Under the pieces are notes generated by a model, which had not been told where the DNA came from, searched no databases, and was given only the letters and a program-made list of their open reading frames with translations. Made by a program: the position numbers and the translations under genes. From assembly GCA_023379605.1 (NCBI GenBank), contig JAMCQF010000015.1:1-33653 (forward strand): 33,653 nt of DNA. Reading direction: 5' to 3'. Positions 1 through 8,029 of the stretch are shown one piece after another (position 1 is the stretch's first letter; each line of letters starts with the position of its first letter). The DNA comes from Actinomycetota bacterium (GTDB taxonomy: Bacteria; Actinomycetota; Acidimicrobiia; Acidimicrobiales; JAMCQF01).

Positions 1-29
1 CTGCTAATGCAGAAGAGCCAGCCCCGCAG

Positions 30-932
30 GTGCCTGTAGGTGGGATGGCAAGAGCGCTAATGAGGCGACCACTTGTGGTCATAGGATTGCTAGGGCTGAT
101 CATCTTGGCTGTGGTGGTGCTATTCGGTCCGGTGATAAGCCCTTACAATCCAAACCAGACCTCATCTGTGGCGATGGCGGCGCCTAGCCTTTCGCATCCT
201 ATGGGAACCGACCAATTGGGTAGGGACGTGCTTTCACGTATGATCGCTGGTACCAGGGTGTCGCTGATCATCGGGGTGGGAGCGACAGCCCTTGCCATGG
301 TGATCGGGGCTCTTTTTGGAATGCTGGCCGGAATGTCAAATGGGAGGCTGGTAGACAGCCTTGTGATGCGTGCCATGGACGTGCTCTTCTCATTTCCGGT
401 GCTCGTGTTTGTGCCTGTTCTCTCAGGCTTGGCGGTTGGAAGATCCATACACCTGGGTCCAGTCCCAATAGATCAGGTCGCAGTGCTGACCGGAGCTGTC
501 GCCCTAGTGCTCGTTCCGGCGTTCGCACGTGTGGTGAGAGGATCGGTATTGACCGAGGTTGGCCGTGACTACATCATGGCAGCGAGGTCATTTGGGGCCA
601 GAAGGCGCGACATCATGCTCAAGGATCTTCTCCCCAATGTCCAGGCGCCACTTCTGGTCCAGGCAACCTTTTCCATACCACTTGCGATAATCACCGAAGC
701 CGCAGTGTCGTTTCTCGGTTTTGGGATCCAGCCCCCCCAAGCTAGCTGGGGTGGCATCTTGGACGCGGGCAGGAGCGCTCTTTTGCTGGGCGATTGGTGG
801 CAGACAGTATTTCCTGCCGCAGCCATCGCTTTCACGGTCCTCTGCTTTAATTTCGTTGGCGATGGGCTGAGAGACGTTCTCGATCCGCAAGGTGGGGAAT
901 CCGCTCCTGCAGTCGTGATCGGGGCAACGTGA
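30..932 (+). CDS. ABC transporter permease, DppC/OppC type (5' end may lie outside the window)
   Basis: Inner-membrane permease subunit of a peptide/nickel-family ABC importer. The sequence shows about six hydrophobic segments (residues ~15-36, 78-101, 117-137, 150-168, 208-232, 259-280). It has the HPMGTDQLGRDVLSR motif typical of DppC/OppC after the first segment, and the EAA coupling loop at ~183-203 (MAARSFGARRRD) that contacts the ATPases. The frame stays open upstream to the window edge, so the GTG at 30 is only the first in-window start; ATG 45 also fits, and a longer N-terminus is possible. Its stop overlaps the GTG of the next ATPase gene (GTGA, 929-932), so the genes are translationally coupled. 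The partner permease and binding protein must lie upstream. The substrate cannot be read from sequence; 'dipeptide' is only the family name. Confidence 0.93.
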   Translation: MPVGGMARALMRRPLVVIGLLGLIILAVVVLFGPVISPYNPNQTSSVAMAAPSLSHPMGTDQLGRDVLSRMIAGTRVSLIIGVGATALAMVIGALFGMLAGMSNGRLVDSLVMRAMDVLFSFPVLVFVPVLSGLAVGRSIHLGPVPIDQVAVLTGAVALVLVPAFARVVRGSVLTEVGRDYIMAARSFGARRRDIMLKDLLPNVQAPLLVQATFSIPLAIITEAAVSFLGFGIQPPQASWGGILDAGRSALLLGDWWQTVFPAAAIAFTVLCFNFVGDGLRDVLDPQGGESAPAVVIGAT

Positions 933-2131
933 CCACTGTTGGAAAGAACCTGGCGAGCCGTCATGCACAGGACAACGATCTAGCAAGCAGCACTCTTTTG
1001 GCTGTCGGATCGCTTTCAGTACGCTTTCCTCAAGGCAAGCAGCATCTTAGGGCAGTAAGCAGCGTGTCATTCTCCATGGAGCCGACTGAGAGTGTGGCCG
1101 TTGTGGGTGAGAGTGGCTCGGGGAAGACCACCGTTTTGCGAGCTATAGCCGGCCTACTTAGCGGCCAGGCACTGATCTCGGGAAGCATAACCCTGCATGG
1201 CGAGGAGCTGATCGGTAGGGAAGAGGCGCAGTTGCGCCAACTGCGCGGCAACCAGATCGGCTTCATCTTCCAGGATCCGGTGAACTGCTTTAATCCATCT
1301 ATGACGATAGGAGCACAGCTAAGACGGATCCTTAAGATCCATAGGCCAGAGGTTGCCAAGTCCAACTGGGACGCAGAGATCCTGAGCATTCTGGGCAGGG
1401 TTGGCATAGATGGACGGGGCAAGTTGAAGAACTACCCCTTTGAGTTCAGCCAAGGTCAGCTGCAAAGGATAATGATTGCCGGTGTGTGCCTTGGCAGCCG
1501 GCCGGCGATCCTGCTGGCCGATGAACCGACAACGAGTCTCGATGTAACCACCGAGGCGCATGTCTTGGAGCTGCTAAGAGAACTGCGAGCCGAGTCCGGC
1601 ATGGCACTTCTGCTTGTCACCCATAACCTAGCCGTCGCAGCCCAGATCTGCGATAGGGCTCTTGTCATGTACGGAGGCCGGGTTGTAGAGGAGGCATCGA
1701 TCATCGATCTCTTTGATCATCCGAGCCATCCCTATACCCGTCAGCTGTTGAAATCACTCCCACACTTTCCCCATAGGCAGGGTAGGCTCAGCCCGATCCC
1801 AGGGGAACTAGTAGCAGCCATCGCTAGTGAGCAGGGGTGCTCGTTCCGGCCTCGCTGTGCAGAGGTTCTAGGAGAGATCTGCGCTTTGCAAGTGCCTGGC
1901 CTGGTTCCCACCGGCCAACTTGGACAGAAGGCAGCCTGTCATCTTTTCCCAGCTGCTTCCGCCAAGGGCGTTGATGGGGGGAAGGATCATGGTGACGAGG
2001 TGAGTGGCGGCGAAGAGTCAGGCGCTGAAGGCGGTAGGGCTGAAGAGAGCGAGGGCGCTTGCCAAGCCGAGAGAAAAGGAATCGGCGAGGCGACGTCCAG
2101 ACGAATCGGTGAGGCAACAGCGTCCAGATGA
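929..2131 (+). CDS. ABC transporter ATP-binding protein, DppD/OppD type
   Basis: First of two ATPases powering the importer. It shows a Walker A GESGSGKTT (residues 60-68), Q-loop Q115, signature FSQGQLQR (173-180, an SQGQ variant of LSGGQ), Walker B ILLADEP (194-200) and H-loop His232. These are followed by the oligopeptide-transporter C-terminal extension with clustered cysteines (C304, C310, C318, C337). From about residue 345 the protein carries an unusual low-complexity tail rich in Gly, Glu, Ala and Arg, ending in a duplicated IGEAT-SR segment encoded by an imperfect tandem repeat (2080-2130). This tail is not part of the family fold and probably arose by local duplication. GTG start overlaps the permease stop; the stop overlaps the next ATG (ATGA, 2128-2131). 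Confidence 0.95.
   Translation: MTTVGKNLASRHAQDNDLASSTLLAVGSLSVRFPQGKQHLRAVSSVSFSMEPTESVAVVGESGSGKTTVLRAIAGLLSGQALISGSITLHGEELIGREEAQLRQLRGNQIGFIFQDPVNCFNPSMTIGAQLRRILKIHRPEVAKSNWDAEILSILGRVGIDGRGKLKNYPFEFSQGQLQRIMIAGVCLGSRPAILLADEPTTSLDVTTEAHVLELLRELRAESGMALLLVTHNLAVAAQICDRALVMYGGRVVEEASIIDLFDHPSHPYTRQLLKSLPHFPHRQGRLSPIPGELVAAIASEQGCSFRPRCAEVLGEICALQVPGLVPTGQLGQKAACHLFPAASAKGVDGGKDHGDEVSGGEESGAEGGRAEESEGACQAERKGIGEATSRRIGEATASR
2080..2130 (+). repeat. Imperfect tandem repeat at the dppD-like 3' end
   Basis: Two adjacent copies, 2080-2103 (24 nt) and 2104-2130 (27 nt), share the pattern AATCGGYGAGGC followed by GTCCAGAYG. They encode the duplicated tail of the upstream ATPase. The second copy ends in ATG where the first has ACG, and that ATG is the start codon of the next ATPase gene. 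Confidence 0.8.
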
Positions 2132-3204
2132 GTGACCGTGGTGACTCTACTGGGACGGTCGCTGTCGTGACCGAGGCCGTTGGTCTTGTAAAGCACTACC
2201 CGATATCGGAGAGCATAAGCTCGCGCCTCACAAGAAGGCCAAAGAGGAAGGTGCATGCGTTAAACGGCGTCGATCTGAAGGTGCACTCTGGGGAGACTGT
2301 GGGCGTAATCGGTGAGAGTGGTTCGGGCAAGAGCACGCTTGGGCGCCTGCTGCTCAGGTTGGAGGTTCCCACTGAGGGCCAGGTGCACTTCGAAGGCATA
2401 GATCTTGCATCTCTAAAAGGGGAGGATCTTCGTCGGCTCCGGCGCAACATGGGCATGGTCTTTCAGAATCCCTATTCTGCTGTGAACAGACGCCGGTCGG
2501 TCCTGGCAGTGGTGCGCGAGCCTTTAGAGGTCCATGATATTGGCACCAAGTCTGAGCAGAATCTTCTGGCCTTAAAGGCGTTGGATCTGGCTGGGCTGTC
2601 GCGCAGCGTGGCACAGCGGAGATCCTCAGAGCTGTCAGGTGGCCAATTGCAGCGGGTGGCAATAGCACGGGCGGTTGTCACCAAGCCCCGTCTGATAGTC
2701 GCAGACGAGCCAACAGCCAGCTTGGACATAAGCGTGAGAGCCCAGGTGATTAACCTTTTTGCCGACCTTAGGGCTGAGCTTGGATTGGCATTGGTCTTCA
2801 TCAGTCATGATCTCGGCACTGTCTCTTACCTGGCGGATCGCTCGATCGTGCTATACCTGGGCAGGGTGATGGAGACGGGTAGGACCGCCGTCATAGAGCG
2901 CGAACCCTTGCATCCCTATACAAAGGCCCTCATTGCTTCGATTCCCATCCCGGATCCCCACCAGCGAAGGCAAGCACCCGACCGCGGCGAGATCCCAAGT
3001 GCCGTCACCCCGCCACCAGGGTGCTCCTATCACCCTCGCTGCCCGCTCGCCAGGCCTCGCTGCCGCACCGAGACTCCTCCTTTGGAGGAGAAGCGGCCCT
3101 CGCGGTGGGCAGCCTGCTGGGAGGTACCGGTGATGGCCGCGCACGAAGGTGGCGTTCTCGTCGGCGACCCGCATGCCTCACCACCTGCTGGGAGATCTCG
3201 TTGA
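2128..3204 (+). CDS. ABC transporter ATP-binding protein, DppF/OppF type
   Basis: Second ATPase of the importer, expected to form a heterodimer with the preceding gene product on the cytoplasmic face of the permeases. The sequence shows Walker A GESGSGKST (residues 62-70), Q113, canonical signature LSGGQLQR (169-176), Walker B LIVADEPTASLD (189-200), His227 of the H-loop, and the C-terminal oligopeptide-transporter module with CSYHPRCPLARPRC (299-312) and C330. This member keeps the canonical signature while its partner has SQGQ. ATG overlaps the previous stop by four bases. The last ~25 residues after the Cys module look non-conserved. The stop TGA overlaps an ATG (TGATG) opening a short bridging frame toward the lyase gene. 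Confidence 0.95.
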   Translation: MSDRGDSTGTVAVVTEAVGLVKHYPISESISSRLTRRPKRKVHALNGVDLKVHSGETVGVIGESGSGKSTLGRLLLRLEVPTEGQVHFEGIDLASLKGEDLRRLRRNMGMVFQNPYSAVNRRRSVLAVVREPLEVHDIGTKSEQNLLALKALDLAGLSRSVAQRRSSELSGGQLQRVAIARAVVTKPRLIVADEPTASLDISVRAQVINLFADLRAELGLALVFISHDLGTVSYLADRSIVLYLGRVMETGRTAVIEREPLHPYTKALIASIPIPDPHQRRQAPDRGEIPSAVTPPPGCSYHPRCPLARPRCRTETPPLEEKRPSRWAACWEVPVMAAHEGGVLVGDPHASPPAGRSR

Positions 3205-3281
3205 TGGCCTCCGCCAGTGAGCGGCGGATCCCATCCACTGGCGAAGTTGCCGCCCGAGGTGATGCCCGATTATCTATGTGA
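3204..3281 (+). CDS. Possible 25-residue bridging ORF between the ATPase and the lyase
   Basis: The ATG shares its A with the upstream stop (TGATG, 3202-3206). The frame runs 25 codons (begins MASASERRIP) and stops at 3279-3281, overlapping the GTG start of the lyase (GTGA). It has no recognisable domain. Its main interest is that overlaps at both ends could carry terminating ribosomes across the 73-bp gap. It may equally be chance, because short open frames are common at this base composition. Confidence 0.3.
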   Translation: MASASERRIPSTGEVAARGDARLSM

Positions 3282-4222
3282 ACGAGACAAATAAGGTGGT
3301 GAAAGTGCAGAAGCTAAACGGTTACCGCCCTACCTTAAGGAGCTATCTGTATGTTCCAGCGGACAAGCCAGAAAAGCTCGAACGCGCAGCCGAGCGCGGC
3401 GCGGATGCCATAATTGTTGATCTTGAAGACGCTGTCGCCGAAGGTTCCAAGCGCGCCGCGCGCCACGTTGCTGCCAGTTGGCTCGAGAGCATACGACTGA
3501 ATGGCTTCCCTGAGATCTGGGTTCGGGTGAACGCAGCGAGGACTTCGCACTTTTTTGCTGATGTTGAAGCAGTGGTAGCTCCCACCCTAAGCGGGATCTG
3601 CCTTCCCAAGTCAGAGGAGCCAGAGGACCTTTTCCGCCTTCACGAGCTGCTCGCATTGGCTGAGGAGAAAGCTGGTCTGGCTTTGGAGCAGATCAGGGTA
3701 TCTGCGCTGATAGAGACTCCATATGGGCTCATTGGAGCGCTTAAGCTTGCAGGGGGTCCACGAGTGGATCGGTTGCAAATAGGCGAGGCTGATCTTGCAG
3801 CACACCTGGCCCTTCAACCGGCAGACAATGAGGCGGAGCTTCTGCCCGCCAGGTTTCAGGTAGTACTTGTATCAGCAGCATCGAAACTGGCTCCACCCGT
3901 AGGTCCTGTATCGGTAGATTTTTCCAATTTAGAGGCGCTGCGCTCGACTACGCTCGGGTTAAGGCGCCTTGGTTTCGGAGGTAGAGCTGCCATACATCCC
4001 GCCCAGGTCCCTGTGATCAACTCCGTGTTCACCCCATCTGCTGACGAAGAAGCAGATGCAAGATCTATCGTTGATCGCTATAGAGTGGCTCAAAATGCGG
4101 GAACTGGGGTCATAGACGATGGAACGGGAAAGATGATAGACGAGGCTGTGATACGTTCGGCCTTGGCCGTCGTGGAAAGGGCATCCCTCTGTCGCAGCAT
4201 AGACGATAGGCGGGACTCCTGA
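3278..4222 (+). CDS. HpcH/HpaI aldolase / CitE-like CoA-ester lyase
   Basis: TIM-barrel lyase of the citrate lyase beta / malyl-CoA lyase family, which cleaves or forms C-C bonds in 3-hydroxyacyl-CoA-type substrates using Mg2+. Visible family motifs (314 aa) are LRSYLYVPADKPEKLERA near the N-terminus, VDLEDAV (48-54), RVN with Arg83, CLPKSE (108-113), IETPYG with Glu146, GEADL with Asp172 (the usual metal ligands), and AIHPAQ toward the end. No CitD/CitF genes are adjacent, so it is a stand-alone CitE-like enzyme rather than part of citrate lyase. GTG start chosen because the frame begins there; an internal GTG at ~3296 is possible. Its position behind the importer genes suggests it acts on the imported compound or its CoA derivative; this is inference. 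Confidence 0.88.
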   Translation: MNETNKVVKVQKLNGYRPTLRSYLYVPADKPEKLERAAERGADAIIVDLEDAVAEGSKRAARHVAASWLESIRLNGFPEIWVRVNAARTSHFFADVEAVVAPTLSGICLPKSEEPEDLFRLHELLALAEEKAGLALEQIRVSALIETPYGLIGALKLAGGPRVDRLQIGEADLAAHLALQPADNEAELLPARFQVVLVSAASKLAPPVGPVSVDFSNLEALRSTTLGLRRLGFGGRAAIHPAQVPVINSVFTPSADEEADARSIVDRYRVAQNAGTGVIDDGTGKMIDEAVIRSALAVVERASLCRSIDDRRDS

Positions 4223-4289
4223 GGCCATATCTTCGCTGTCTCCAAGCCTCTCTTATACCATTGGTTCAGCCTGGGCCTATCCTTTTACC

Positions 4290-5204
4290 TTGGCGCCATT
4301 GATGCGGGAGCCAGGAAGATATGTCAAAGTGAAAGTGCCAGCTAGAATGGGGGTGAGAGTGCCAGCGCCGCAAATAGAAGCCTCGGACGATGGCCCCAGG
4401 CAGAGAAGCGATAGCTCCAGCCAGAGAGGGAGCAGCGGGATCGAACGCGCGCTTGACATCTTGAGGCTGTTTTGTCACTCCGAGTCGCTCACGCTTGGTG
4501 TGACAGAGATTGCACAGGTGTTAGGTTTGTCGAAGGCAGTCGTGCACAGGACCCTCTCGGCATTCTGCGCCAAGGGCTTCTTGGAGCTGGACGAGTCCAC
4601 TCACCGCTACCGTCTGGGACCAGAGAGCATGTTCTTGGGCCTTACATATCTCGACCGGCTCGATATCCGCTCCTCAGCACATGAGGTGCTCCAGGGCCTG
4701 GTCGCTATCACTGGAGCGACCGCGACGCTTTCTGTGAAGGTGGGCTGGACACGTGTCTATCTAGATCAGGTGACCCCGAGCCAGGACGTGAAGATGGTGG
4801 TCCAGCTTGGAAAGCCTTTTCCCCTTCACACAGGTGCGTCATCGAAGGCAATGCTGGCGTTCTTGGACCCGGCTGAGCAGACAGAGTACATAGATGGCCA
4901 TGAGCTCATCCGGCTAACGCCACTGTCGATAACAGACCCGAAGGTGCTTCGTGAAGAGTTGAAGCATATAAGAGCCAAGGGATATGCGGTCTCGATGGGA
5001 GAGCGTGACGCCAGCGCAGGATCTGTGGCTGCCCCAGTGCTCGACCACAATGGAGCGCTGCTTGCAGTCATATCAGTCTGCGGACCCGTTGACTCTTTTA
5101 GGGCCAAGTCTGCTGAGGCGGCTACGGCATTGCTCGATGCCACCTCTGGGCTGTCCAAGCGTTTTGGCTATCGCGGAGAGCTTCACAGAACCGAATCCAG
5201 CTGA
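4290..5204 (+). CDS. IclR-family transcriptional regulator
   Basis: N-terminal winged helix (about residues 50-110, including GVTEIAQVLGLSKAVVHRTLSAF in pieces) followed by the IclR effector-binding domain (about 115-290, with ...GASSKAMLAFL... and GERDASAGSVAAPVLD). IclR proteins usually bind small carboxylates or aromatics and control neighbouring catabolic or transport genes. Here the obvious targets are the importer and lyase just upstream on the same strand, 67 bp away. The start is uncertain: TTG 4290, ATG 4302 and ATG 4347 are all in frame. The first ~45 residues are not conserved and include a VKVPA/VRVPA repeat, so the later ATG could be the real start. Converges with the P450 gene. 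Confidence 0.9.
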   Translation: MAPLMREPGRYVKVKVPARMGVRVPAPQIEASDDGPRQRSDSSSQRGSSGIERALDILRLFCHSESLTLGVTEIAQVLGLSKAVVHRTLSAFCAKGFLELDESTHRYRLGPESMFLGLTYLDRLDIRSSAHEVLQGLVAITGATATLSVKVGWTRVYLDQVTPSQDVKMVVQLGKPFPLHTGASSKAMLAFLDPAEQTEYIDGHELIRLTPLSITDPKVLREELKHIRAKGYAVSMGERDASAGSVAAPVLDHNGALLAVISVCGPVDSFRAKSAEAATALLDATSGLSKRFGYRGELHRTESS

Positions 5205-5316
5205 GCAGCCAAGGGGCACCTCGAGATGGACCTTGGTGACAACGAGCCATCAGCTGTCGGTCTTGCCTGAAGAGCAGAGGTGGCATAGCCTAACTAGCTG
5301 GGAACGCAACGAGCGG

Positions 5317-6537
5317 TCAAGTGCCGGTCTTCACCCATAGCTCCTTGGGCCCACGAACAAGCATGGTGCGATGCCACTCCGGTTCATGGCGTAACAACTC
5401 CATGGTGGGGAACTTCGCCAGTATCTTGGTGAAGGCAAGCTCAGCTTCCAAGCGGGCAAGTGGGGCACCTAGGCAGAAATGAGGCCCGAAGCCAAAAGAG
5501 ACATGCGGGTTATGTACGCGCTCGATCACCAGATTATCGGGATGATCGAACACAGCAGGGTCGCGGTTGGCGGCTGCTTGGACCAGTAGGATGCGCTGGC
5601 CCTTTAGGATCTTGCGATCGCGCATTTCGAGGTCCTCGCCAGCTAGTCGGACAGTTAGCTTTGCGGGCCCTTCATATCGCAGCAGCTCTTCAACGCCACG
5701 TCGGGCCAGAGTCGGATTGTCCTGTAGGAGGCCAGCTTGGTCCGGGTTGACCAGCAGGGCTCGCAGCCCGTTGGCCAGCAAGTTAGTTGTCGTCTCGTGC
5801 CCACCGAATAGGATGAGCACGCATGTAGCTGTGAGCTCGGAGTCACCCAGCTCACAGCTTTGTTTGCTGGCTACCATGGAGCTGATGAGATTGTCCCCTG
5901 GGTTCTTACCGTAGTAGTCGAGCAACCCAGCTATATATTCCTCAAAGTCCAAGAGAGCACGGGCTGCTTGCTCGTGACGGTCTGGATTCTCAAGGTTGCC
6001 GAACACTAAGGGCTGCAGCTTGTCCGAAAGCTCCTTGAACAGCCCCCTGTCACTTGGCGGCGCCCCGAACAGCTCTGCTATCACGATTGCGGGTAAGGGG
6101 AAAGCGAACTCCTTAACAAAGTCTAGTTCGCCATGAGCTTGTAGTGAATCGAGTAATTGATCGACAATTGAGGCGATCTGGTGTCTTGAGCGCTCGATAG
6201 ATCTCGGGGTAAATGATCTCGAGATCGACTTGCGAAGCCGGGAGTGTTCGGGTCCGTCTTTGAAAACCATCCATCCACCGAGGATCCTCTTTATGGGATC
6301 CAGCCAGCTTTGCTCTTGAGGCTGTATTTGCTTGTCGAAATGTGGCACCAGCCGGTTGGAGGCAAAGCGCGGGTCTGCAAAACCTGCTAGTACATCATCA
6401 TGACGAGTGATTAGCCAGCTGCCGTGACGCTCGTTCCAATGCACCGGATCCAGCTCGCGCAGCTGCCCGAAATATTTATATGGGTCAGCTATTGCCTCAT
6501 CGGAGAGGAGATCGTCGCTTATGGTAACCTTGCTCAC
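5317..6537 (-). CDS. Cytochrome P450
   Basis: Soluble bacterial class I P450 of 406 residues, the normal length. The I-helix oxygen-activation motif is FGGHETTT (244-251), the ExxR pair is E284/R287, and the heme-binding loop is SFGFGPHFCLGA with Cys355 as thiolate ligand. There is no membrane anchor and no fused reductase; ferredoxin and reductase partners are not in the window. GTG start overlaps the thiolase stop (GTGA, 6534-6537), making it the last of four coupled genes (CoA ligase, DUF35, thiolase, P450). In such company it likely hydroxylates a lipid, sterol or terpenoid acid or its CoA ester; the substrate is not deducible. Confidence 0.95.
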   Translation of the reverse strand: MSKVTISDDLLSDEAIADPYKYFGQLRELDPVHWNERHGSWLITRHDDVLAGFADPRFASNRLVPHFDKQIQPQEQSWLDPIKRILGGWMVFKDGPEHSRLRKSISRSFTPRSIERSRHQIASIVDQLLDSLQAHGELDFVKEFAFPLPAIVIAELFGAPPSDRGLFKELSDKLQPLVFGNLENPDRHEQAARALLDFEEYIAGLLDYYGKNPGDNLISSMVASKQSCELGDSELTATCVLILFGGHETTTNLLANGLRALLVNPDQAGLLQDNPTLARRGVEELLRYEGPAKLTVRLAGEDLEMRDRKILKGQRILLVQAAANRDPAVFDHPDNLVIERVHNPHVSFGFGPHFCLGAPLARLEAELAFTKILAKFPTMELLRHEPEWHRTMLVRGPKELWVKTGT

Positions 6538-7664
6538 TGCGCTGCACCGCTCAGAACGGTGATAACACAGGCATTTCCGTCTATCCCAGACACCCCGCCG
6601 CCCATGGTCTCCACCAGGCCGATTCGGGCGTTTTGCACCTGTCTGGTCGATTGATCACCACGGAGCTGGCCTACGATCTCAGCAAGCTGGGCTAGCCCAG
6701 TGGCGCCTAGAGGGTGTCCCCGTGAGATCAGCCCTCCAGATGGATTGACAGGGTGAGTACCTCCGAGGGCAGTCACCCCTGACTCGGCAAGCCTTCCGCC
6801 CTCTCCAAGAGCTGCAAGGCCAAGTGCTTCCAGTGTAACGATCTCGCCTATGGTGAATGCGTCGTGTACCTCAAGCACGTCGATCTCATCTGGGGTGATG
6901 CCCGCATGCTTGTAGGCTTGGGCCGCGGTTGTAGACACCAGGTCTTGTCCCCAGACATGCTTTGAGCGATAATCCCAGAGATGTCCAGAGCGCAGCACGC
7001 AGCTCAGCACAGCGACATCACGGGGATTATCTCGTCGTGCACCAAGGACGGCAGCAGCAGCCCCGTCGGAGAGGGGACAGCACTGGAGCAGCGTTAGAGG
7101 GTCTGCGATCATGGGCGAGCTCAGAACTTGCTCTAGGGTCACTGGAGTGCGGAACTGGGCGCGTTCATTGGTCGATGCATGTTGGCGGTTCTTGACTGTG
7201 ACTGCCGCCAGCTGGCGATCTGTCAGGCCGTGACATGCCATGTAGCGAGCAGCAGACATGGCATAGAGTGCCGGGAGCGAGAGGCCACTACGCCCTTCTG
7301 CGTCGGTAGCCTCTGGAGCTATCGGGCCATCGAACCGAGATGTCAAATGCTCCAGGCCGAGCGCGAGCACCCGTTTGAATCGACCTGTTCTTATTGACCA
7401 GAAGGCCTCATGGAAAGCGGTGCTGCCGCTCGCGCAAGCGTTCTCTACGTTGACTATTGGGATGCCCAGAAGGCCGAGACGCCTGAGCGCACGCTGGCCG
7501 CTGCCAAAGGGGCCGAAGACCGTGCCCACATAGGCTGCCTCTATGGCTCCAGGGCCAGCATCCAATAGAGCCTCGAGCACAGCATCCTCGGCCAGTTTTG
7601 CCAGTGGAACATCTGGATGTTTGCCGAAGCTGGTTGTCCCTACGCCATAGACATAGACGTTCAA
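6534..7664 (-). CDS. SCP2/Ltp-type thiolase-like protein (acetyl-CoA acetyltransferase or retro-aldolase partner)
   Basis: Thiolase-fold protein of 376 residues from a TTG at 7664. That TTG overlaps the DUF35 stop (TTGA, 7661-7664), and the conserved N-terminus (NVYVYGVGTTSFGKHPD) begins right after it; the 83 further codons open upstream only mirror the DUF35 gene in another frame. Active-site features are NACASG with Cys77, HDAF (267-270) and GHPLGATG with His317. The C-terminal CxG cysteine of classical biosynthetic thiolases is not in its usual place (VETMGGG instead), as in SCP2-type enzymes. Thiolases of this class paired with a DUF35 protein include the Ltp2 aldolases of steroid side-chain breakdown, so either thiolysis or retro-aldol cleavage is possible. 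Confidence 0.9.
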   Translation of the reverse strand: MNVYVYGVGTTSFGKHPDVPLAKLAEDAVLEALLDAGPGAIEAAYVGTVFGPFGSGQRALRRLGLLGIPIVNVENACASGSTAFHEAFWSIRTGRFKRVLALGLEHLTSRFDGPIAPEATDAEGRSGLSLPALYAMSAARYMACHGLTDRQLAAVTVKNRQHASTNERAQFRTPVTLEQVLSSPMIADPLTLLQCCPLSDGAAAAVLGARRDNPRDVAVLSCVLRSGHLWDYRSKHVWGQDLVSTTAAQAYKHAGITPDEIDVLEVHDAFTIGEIVTLEALGLAALGEGGRLAESGVTALGGTHPVNPSGGLISRGHPLGATGLAQLAEIVGQLRGDQSTRQVQNARIGLVETMGGGVSGIDGNACVITVLSGAAQ

Positions 7665-8029
7665 CAGATCACCTCGGCCAGTGGATCTCCCTCTTTGGTG
7701 GTTCCTACAAGACGTGCCCTTGCACCCACTTGCGGGGCGGTTACCTTGCCCGTTACGTGAGCGAGGAGCCTGGGCCCTTCGTCGAGATCTATATAAGCCA
7801 AGATCATCGGTGGGATGCGCCCATTGACCTCGATCCTTTGCACGGTTCCTGCCCAGATCGTTCCCTCTGGAGAGAAGCAGGCGGGAGAAAGTGTAGATCC
7901 ACATGCCATACATAGGACGGAATCGTCAAGGCAACAGTACCCACATGAGCCACAGCGGGTTCCGGCGATGGCAACGCTGTGGTTGGAAGCTGTGACCCTT
8001 GGGCGGGGGTCTGCTGGATGGTCTGTCAT
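7661..8029 (-). CDS. DUF35 (ChsH2-like) Zn-ribbon/OB-fold acyl-CoA-associated protein
   Basis: Small partner protein of 122 residues. The N-terminal rubredoxin-like Zn ribbon has C26 and C29, then C40 and C43 (TRCGSCG ... LCMACG), with two extra cysteines at 32-33. An OB-fold follows from about residue 55 (FSPEGTIWAGTVQRIEV ... ARARLVGT). DUF35 proteins form complexes with thiolase-like or MaoC-like enzymes acting on CoA esters. Tight coupling supports a complex here: the ATG overlaps the CoA-ligase stop (ATGA, 8026-8029) and its stop overlaps the thiolase TTG. Confidence 0.92.
   Translation of the reverse strand: MTDHPADPRPRVTASNHSVAIAGTRCGSCGYCCLDDSVLCMACGSTLSPACFSPEGTIWAGTVQRIEVNGRIPPMILAYIDLDEGPRLLAHVTGKVTAPQVGARARLVGTTKEGDPLAEVIC

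Noticed and set aside
4329-4366. Direct repeat GTGAAAGTGCCAGC / GTGAGAGTGCCAGC near the IclR start as an operator
   Set aside because: Same-orientation repeat 24 bp apart, a multiple of three, encoding VKVPA/VRVPA; a coding duplication explains it equally well and no palindrome is present.
5209-5236. CCAAGG/CCTTGG inverted repeat after the IclR gene as a terminator
   Set aside because: Six-bp stem with a long loop and no T-run; not enough for an intrinsic terminator.
7665-7913. An 83-codon N-terminal extension of the thiolase frame (start at 7913)
   Set aside because: It lies wholly inside the DUF35 gene in another frame, is Arg/Gly/Ser-rich, and the conserved thiolase N-terminus begins after the TTG at 7664.
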